From positions 87,501 through 132,500 of the forward strand of contig CAUYUJ010018895.1 of the NCBI GenBank assembly GCA_963575745.1: a stretch of 45,000 nucleotides of DNA. Direction: 5' to 3'. The stretch is from Prorocentrum cordatum (taxonomy: Eukaryota > Sar > Dinophyceae > Prorocentrales > Prorocentraceae). This document shows, piece by piece, positions 39,861-45,000 of this stretch (positions are counted from its first letter, which is position 1; every line of letters starts with the position of its first letter). A program made the translations under genes and the position numbers. A model generated the notes under the pieces. That model saw only the letters and a list, made by a program, of their open reading frames with translations, was not told the origin of the DNA and did no database searches.

Positions 39861-40136
39861 ATGATCCAGGTCATGTCGCAAAATGCATTTTGTCTTGATC
39901 GTATCGTGATGACGGGGATCTTTGACTCGGGTCGGCCGTCGGTCGAGTGGGTGGGTGGGTGTGTCTATGAATACGCTGCGGGGGTAAATCGCTTCCGAAG
40001 GGCAGAAGGGGTTTTGAAGACAGGCTCCCCTAAGCCACCGACGCAGATGTCTGGTGTGAGGTTCTTTGCGGGTGTAGTTTTTGGTTTCGTGCAGGCCGCG
40101 AGAGGGCCTTCGTCACAGGAGCCAGGCTCGTTTTGA
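39861..40136 (+). CDS. Hypothetical 91-aa ORF, unit III copy
   Basis: Same frame and length as 14158-14433 with two amino-acid substitutions. No domain or signal recognised. Weak candidate. Confidence 0.2.
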   Translation: MIQVMSQNAFCLDRIVMTGIFDSGRPSVEWVGGCVYEYAAGVNRFRRAEGVLKTGSPKPPTQMSGVRFFAGVVFGFVQAARGPSSQEPGSF

Positions 40137-40577
40137 AAGCTTGGTCGGGATGGTGCCCAGGAGAAATTTGTCGGGGCGGTGGTTGAAGGGGACGCGAGGT
40201 GGGGCGGATCTGATGGGACGAGAGTGGAGTAGCCCGTGGACTAGCCTTCAGGCGATGTCGATTAGATCGGGAACGGAACCTCTCTTTGAAGTGCGTGTAG
40301 GAAGGCAAGAACTCATGCCTCCGACGCACCACTGGTTGATTCTTGAGCCGTCTTGGGCGGGTCGAATGGCCTTCGGCACATCCCGCCACCGTGCCTGGGC
40401 TGCGGGGCCGAGGCCGCGCGGATGGCAGACTGGGTCTCGTGGGAGGCGTGCTGGGGGCGTTTTGGAAGCAGCTCTGAGCCGCTAATGGGGCCCTCCCGAA
40501 GGCCCGATCGAATCTTTCTCGGGCCACTCGGAGGCGCCCTGGGAGCGTACTGGGGGGCTTCCCGGGGCATCGTGTCC
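40137..40577. other. No gene seen
   Basis: Counterpart of 14434-14874 with scattered substitutions. Confidence 0.5.
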
Positions 40578-40801
40578 AGTGGCGCAGTCCGCCCGCGCAG
40601 TGCGCAGTGCGCAGGCGCAGTCCCCCTTGGAGGGTCCCGGTGGCGCAGCCAGCAGCAGGCGGCCTACCCACCCAGGGCAGCGCTTCGTGGCCCCAGAAGG
40701 AGCTCCACCGAAGGTTCAGTGGCGCAGCCCGCAGGCGGATCCCACGCCCAGTGCATCGTTTCGCATCGTTTCGTGGCCCCGTAGGGCGGTCCACCGAAGG
40801 T
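40578..40801. repeat. Shortened GTGGCGCAG array and right edge of unit III
   Basis: Units at 40578 and 40639 and a fused third unit that skips the equivalent of about 15025-15183. Homology with unit I ends at CCACCGAAGGT (about 40801). Confidence 0.8.
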
Positions 40802-41235
40802 CGAGCCGAGGAAAAGGGCAAGAACGTCACCTCTGGCAGCCCTTCGGCACGATTTCGCAGCCCGCCCAGGCAGACTGCCCGGGGGGAGGGGGCTGCGAGG
40901 GCCCGCGCCCATCGGCAAAACAATGGAGAGGAAACCGATCACAAAGATCTGTTCCCAAACATGCGACGTCCAGATTTTTTCAGGACGGCGTCCCCGGAAG
41001 CCCCGACTCTTTCCCCTGGGGCCGGCTCGCCATCCCGAGTCGTTTTCTGACGCTCCCGAGGCCCGGCGAGGGCCCCCAGGGGCCGAAAATGGCCAAAAAC
41101 CTGGCGGCCGGCGTCTGAGACGGTTGCCCCGTGGCGTCGCCTGGCTGGCGGGTGGCGGGAGGCGATGCTGTCCGCCGCAGCCGGCATGGGCGGCGGAGGC
41201 GTGCCGGCCGCGCGCCCGCAGTCCGCCCGCGGAGG
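40802..41235. other. GC-rich unique sequence
   Basis: Not repeated elsewhere in the window apart from a short TGAGACGGTTGCC also at about 20589. It grades into a (GGA)n run at 41226. Apart from the N-terminal half of the ORF at 40923, nothing is recognisable. Confidence 0.5.
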
Positions 41236-41612
41236 AGGAGGAGGAGGAGGAGGAGGAGAATGATGATGATCATGATGATGATGATGATGAGTTTGATGTT
41301 GCTGCTGCTGATGCTGCTGCTGATGATGAATATGAGGCGGAGGAGGAGGTGGAGGCAGAGGCGGAAGCGGAGGCGGATGGGAAGGAGGTGGATGATGATG
41401 ATCATGATGATGATGCTGATGCTGATGATGATGATGATGATGATGATGCTGATGCTGATGCTGATGCTGATGCTGATCATGATGATGCTGATGAGGATGA
41501 TGCTGATGCTGATGATGATGGTGATGGTGATGATGATGATGATGCTGATGATGGTGATGATGACGATGCTGATGCTAATGCTGATTATGTTGAACAGGAT
41601 GATGTTGATGAC

Positions 41613-41669
<57 letters not shown>

Positions 41670-41696
41670 CCAGAATGTGCTGCTACTGCAGGATGA
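40923..41696 (+). CDS. Hypothetical ORF with acidic repeat tail
   Basis: 257 codons from ATG 40923 to TGA 41694-41696. Residues 1-100 are basic and Pro/Arg-rich from unique sequence; residues about 101-250 are Glu/Asp/Ala translated from (GAG)n and (GAT)n microsatellites. Long acidic tails exist in real nuclear proteins, but here all frames through the microsatellite are open. Low confidence. Confidence 0.15.
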
Positions 41697-41873
41697 TGGT
41701 GTTGGTGATGATGATGCTGATGATGATGATGATGCTGATGTTGATGATGACGATGCTGATGCTAAGCTGATGAGCACGATGCTGATGACGATGATGCAGA
41801 ACATGCTGCTGTTGCAGGATGATGCTGCTGCTGATGATGCTGATGATGATGAGGACGATTATGATGACAATGC

Positions 41874-41932
<59 letters not shown>

Positions 41933-42117
41933 GTGATGACGATAATGATGATGACGATGACCATGATCATGATGGTGATGGTAATAGTGATGGTGATGAT
42001 TATGCTGATTATTATGAAGTTCTTCTGCTGATGATGATAGTGCTGCTGCTGATGATGATGATGAGGACGATTATGATGACGATGCTGATGATGATGATCA
42101 TGATGATGACGATGACC

Positions 42118-42168
<51 letters not shown>

Positions 42169-42630
42169 GTGGTGATGGTAATGGTGATGGTGATGATGCT
42201 GCTGATTATTCTGATGGTTCTTCTGCTGCTGGCGATGATGCTGCTGCTGAAGATGATGCTGATTTGCTGATGATGGTGATACTGATGATGATTCAAATGC
42301 TGATGGTGATGAACATGCTGATGATTGTGATACTGATGCTGATGCTGCTGCTAATGATGTCGATGATGATGATGCTGATGATGATGATGCTGATGATGAT
42401 GCTGCTGATGGTGATGCTGCTGCTGGTGAAGATGATGGTAATGCTGCTGCTGCTGCTGATGATGATGATGATGCTGGTGCTGCTGGTCATGATGATGATC
42501 CTGATGCTGATGACGATGCTGCTGATGATGATTAAGATGAGGAGGATGCGGAGGAGGATGAGGAGGAAAAGGAGGAGAAGGAGGCGGAGAAGGAGGAGGA
42601 GGAGGTGGATGAGGAGGAGGAAGAGGAAAC

Positions 42631-42693
<63 letters not shown>

Positions 42694-42790
42694 GGATGAT
42701 GGTGCTGATGCTGATGCTGATGCTGATGCTGATGCTGATGCTGCTGCTGATGATGATGATGATGATGATGATGAGGAGGAGGAGGAGGAG
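41226..42790. repeat. (GAT)n / (GATGCT)n / (GAG)n microsatellite
   Basis: About 1.5 kb of GAT triplets with regular GCT insertions, framed by GGA-rich runs at 41226-41260, 42540-42625 and 42773-42793. Poly-Asp, poly-Met, poly-Ile, poly-His and poly-Ser frames are shadows. Confidence 0.95.
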
Positions 42791-42853
42791 GAGGACCAGT
42801 GTAACCCCAAGAGTCATCAACGATGTTTGAGTAAACCCTCCCTCCAAGATTCA

Positions 42854-43145
42854 TTTTCGTAGGCCCCTACAGCGGTTCATTTCCACTGAGGGAACTGCCT
42901 CGTTGGAAGGCAATCGTTTGAAGACCCTGAAGCATGCCAAAACATAGTTCTCGGGATTCCAACGCCACGGATCAACATGACTGCTGCATCTTGATAAACC
43001 TGAATCGTGCCAGATCGCAAGTCCTGGGACTTCACCACCGCAAATCAACGTAACCGTTGCACCCGCATAATCCTGAACCCTCCCAACACATCCTTTCCGG
43101 TACGTTGATCATAGGAATCCGTAAAACTCCTGCACAGTTTATAAA
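42854..43145. repeat. Diverged 73-bp tandem repeat
   Basis: CTGAA starts at 42927, 43000 and 43073, exactly 73 bp apart, with an earlier degenerate unit. The units share GTGCC, TC(C/T)GGGA and ATC spacing but are strongly diverged. The core CCAGATCGCAAGTCCTG resembles CCAGATCACAATTCCTG of the 73-bp satellite at 15985. Confidence 0.55.
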
Positions 43146-43400
43146 CGAATGTGTGCGGCGCTAAGGCGAGAACCACATCCTGAAAAGGAACCGTCCTCAA
43201 TCCGTGAAACTCTTCGCATTTTTGAAAACCAAATGTGCGCGGCGCTAAGGCGAGAGCCACATTTTGAAAACGACTCGCTCTCATTTCGTGAAGCTCTTGC
43301 AACTGTTCAAAACGAATGTGCGCGGCGCTGAGGCGAGAGCCGCATGTTGTAAACGACCCGCCCTCCATCTGTGAAACTGTTGCCAATGTCTAAGCTTCAG
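43146..43400. repeat. 83/84-bp tandem repeat
   Basis: AATGTGYGCGGCGCT starts at 43148, 43232 and 43315 (spacing 84, 83). Each unit has AAGGCGAGARCC or GAGGCGAGAGCC, CACATYYTGAAAA or a variant, and a YGTGAA(A/G)CTSTTG stretch. The minus-strand frame (43045-43386) repeats an ALAPRTF peptide, but the 83-bp step breaks the frame, so no CDS is called. Confidence 0.7.
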
Positions 43401-43489
43401 AACCACAAGTGGTGAGGAAGTCTCAGACGAAACGCCCGGCCCGCACCAAAAACCGGCCCCTGGGTGCGACAGGGAGAAGTTATTCACAA

Positions 43490-43640
43490 TGAATGGAATG
43501 GAGGAGGAGGAGGAACAGGAGGAGGAGGAGGAGGAGCAGGATGAGGAGGATGAGGAGGAGGAGGAGGAGGACAGGAAGGAGGAGGAGGAGGAGGAAGAGG
43601 CGGAGGAGGAGGAAGAGGCGGAGGAGAAGGAGGCGAAGTG
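43490..43640. repeat. (GGA)n array
   Basis: GGAGGA triplets with ACAGGA and GAGGCG interruptions. Both-strand frames are low-complexity. Confidence 0.9.
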
Positions 43641-44490
43641 TAGGTCGCGCTCGCGGTCTTGCGAATTCTTAAGACAACCGTAGGTCTCTCAGTATTTCCA
43701 TGGAATTCTGCCAAGCGGGCCTCTGGTGCCGCGTGCCGACATCATTCGCACGTCTTTGCGCGCATGCTGGGGGGGGGGCACGACCCGTGTCAAAGAATTC
43801 CATGCGGGCCACTGTCACGCGTCGGCCGCGCGCGCATGTCGAACTCTTTCCAAAACCTTCATAACCGACGCGAGGACGCCGTTGGCCGTGCCGTCGTCGT
43901 TGCCAACATCGTCACTAGCATCGCTACCATCATCGTCGTGTCTACCGTTGTCGACGTTGCCATGATTCTGCGCCCGCCGAAGACACCGATTCGCACTGAA
44001 GTGCTCGCTGGGATGTGCCCAGCGGTCAGCGCCACCGCGGCCGCGTCGGTCGCGCCAAACTAGCTGGCCGCTGCGCGCGCGTGCTTGGGTTGGCGCGGCC
44101 ACAGAGATGGACCAGCTAACGCCAAGCATGTGTCGCAATCGCCACCGCATAGGTTTTGCACACCAAGCTGCGGGTGGGTGGGTGGGATGATTGTGCGGCA
44201 AGTGGAGGTGGTCAAGCGCGGCGCAGGGTAGCCAATATCAACACATGATGGCACCACGTAGCTCACACCACAGGTCACACCACTCCTTTCCGCCACATCG
44301 ATTGCACCACATGATATGTTAATCCACGCTGTCTTGGACTCGTGCTGAGAATGCGCGTAACGAATGTTTTCCAGGAGCAAATTGGATCAAGTAGATTGGC
44401 GAGGGCAGGATCTCTAGATCATTTGCAAACGGGGTCCGAGGCGGATGGGTCACGCGTTAGTAATTATTGAGGCTATCTTCAGCGAGGGGA
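43641..44490. other. Unique sequence, no supportable gene
   Basis: Several overlapping frames are open. One plus frame (to 44063; first in-frame ATGs inside the open stretch) contains a hydrophobic stretch (VVVANIVTSIATIIVV) that could be a membrane segment, but no domain or conserved neighbour supports it. Minus frames at 43815-44201 and 44060-44380 are unrecognised. Confidence 0.4.
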
Positions 44491-44775
44491 CAACTTAGGA
44501 GGGTGAGGAGGAGAACCGAAGGGACGAAAAGGGGCGAGGAGAACCAGGAGGAAACACAGTATCAAGATGATGATGAAGATGATGGGAATGAGGATCAGGT
44601 GGACTCAGAACTGGTAGACTAGAGGGACGAGGAACTTGTGGAGAGGAGAAGGGGTGCGCAGGAAAAGGTGGAGTGGGAGGGGGAAGTGCGAGAAAGAGGA
44701 TGACGTGGAGGATGAGGGTGACAGCAAAGACGACGAATGCGACGACGATGACGGCGACAATGATGACGACGAGAC
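44491..44775. repeat. Purine-rich GA/GAT-rich stretch
   Basis: Degenerate GGAGGA, GATGATG and GACGACG runs. Biased composition, no gene. Confidence 0.6.
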
Positions 44776-45000
44776 CGTACACCGATTAGAAACAGGAGCA
44801 AACGCTTTTGGGTATTACTTGGCCCTACCCCAGGACAACATGTGCGGTTTCCGATTTCGTCCTTGTCGTTTGCGACTTCCGTTCTTGCGGCCTGCGTGTA
44901 GTTGTTGCGAATTCGTTCTCTTCTCCCTCCGTGCCTATTGCGTTTTTTTTGTCGGGGGGTAACTCCTGTAGTCCTAGGGGGAGGCCCTTTGGCGCTCTCT
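44776..45000. other. Right end of window, nothing recognised
   Basis: Mixed-composition sequence with a T run (44943-44950). An ORF of 108 codons ending at 44962 starts in the purine-rich stretch and has no recognisable domain. Confidence 0.4.

Noticed and set aside
41131-42830. Poly-Met/poly-Asp ORFs in the GAT microsatellite
   Set aside because: Microsatellite translation in every frame; only the frame with an upstream unique part (40923) was listed, at low confidence.
43045-43487. Minus-strand protein with repeated ALAPRTF peptide
   Set aside because: The repeat step of 83 bp shifts the frame from unit to unit, so it does not encode one repetitive protein here.

Overview
This window looks like eukaryotic nuclear DNA, most probably from a dinoflagellate; the genus cannot be fixed from sequence alone. 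The reasons are: very low gene density in mostly GC-rich, repeat-saturated DNA; no bacterial operon structure or Shine-Dalgarno logic; secreted Cys-rich proteins and a GDPH-type von Willebrand factor D-like domain of kinds I associate with dinoflagellate gene models; and short motifs resembling relict dinoflagellate spliced leaders 5' of the secreted-protein genes. No rRNA, tRNA or CRISPR was recognised.

Layout. 1-6.5 kb: four blocks of a GTGTGAGTCGTTCGGGC minisatellite mixed with GGGGCCTCTTGG dodecamer arrays, separated by (AGT)n/(CGT)n tracts and one single-copy segment (1240-1812). 6.5-18.9 kb: unit I, holding a PFPT-repeat/vWD-like gene with a broken 3' end (7262-9084), a three-unit hairpin array, pentamer and composite satellites, an inverted-repeat array, a secreted PPC-like/Cys-rich protein gene (12474-13703), and 77-bp, 73-bp and hexamer arrays. 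19.0-21.5 kb: an AT-rich pentameric tract with a GC-balanced island. 21.5-23.1 kb: a repeat module and a second secreted Cys-rich gene (22483-23139) that shares its leader with the 12474 gene. 23.2-32.9 kb: unit II, a copy of unit I with a disrupted PFPT/vWD gene and a clean internal deletion of about 3.5 kb that removes the secreted-protein gene, then another AT-rich tract. 32.9-40.8 kb: unit III, with the best-preserved PFPT/vWD reading frame (33228-34706) and a secreted-protein gene in which the PPC-like domain is duplicated (38066-39406). 40.8-45 kb: GC-rich unique sequence, (GAT)n/(GAG)n microsatellites, 73- and 83-bp tandem repeats, and mostly unannotatable sequence.

The window is therefore a partly degraded tandem segmental duplication (about 2.4 copies) carrying two extracellular-protein gene families: a Cys-rich/Pro-Thr-stalk/vWD-like protein and a leader-sharing secreted family with swapped ectodomains. 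Arrays keep their order and phase between units, while the genes gain and lose domains. The most unusual items are the triple-hairpin array behind each vWD gene, the recurrent composite module ending in CCCTCCCTCCAAATCGA at which downstream content switches, the relict spliced-leader-like motifs, and the shared secretory leader. All gene calls are single-exon readings; introns cannot be excluded.
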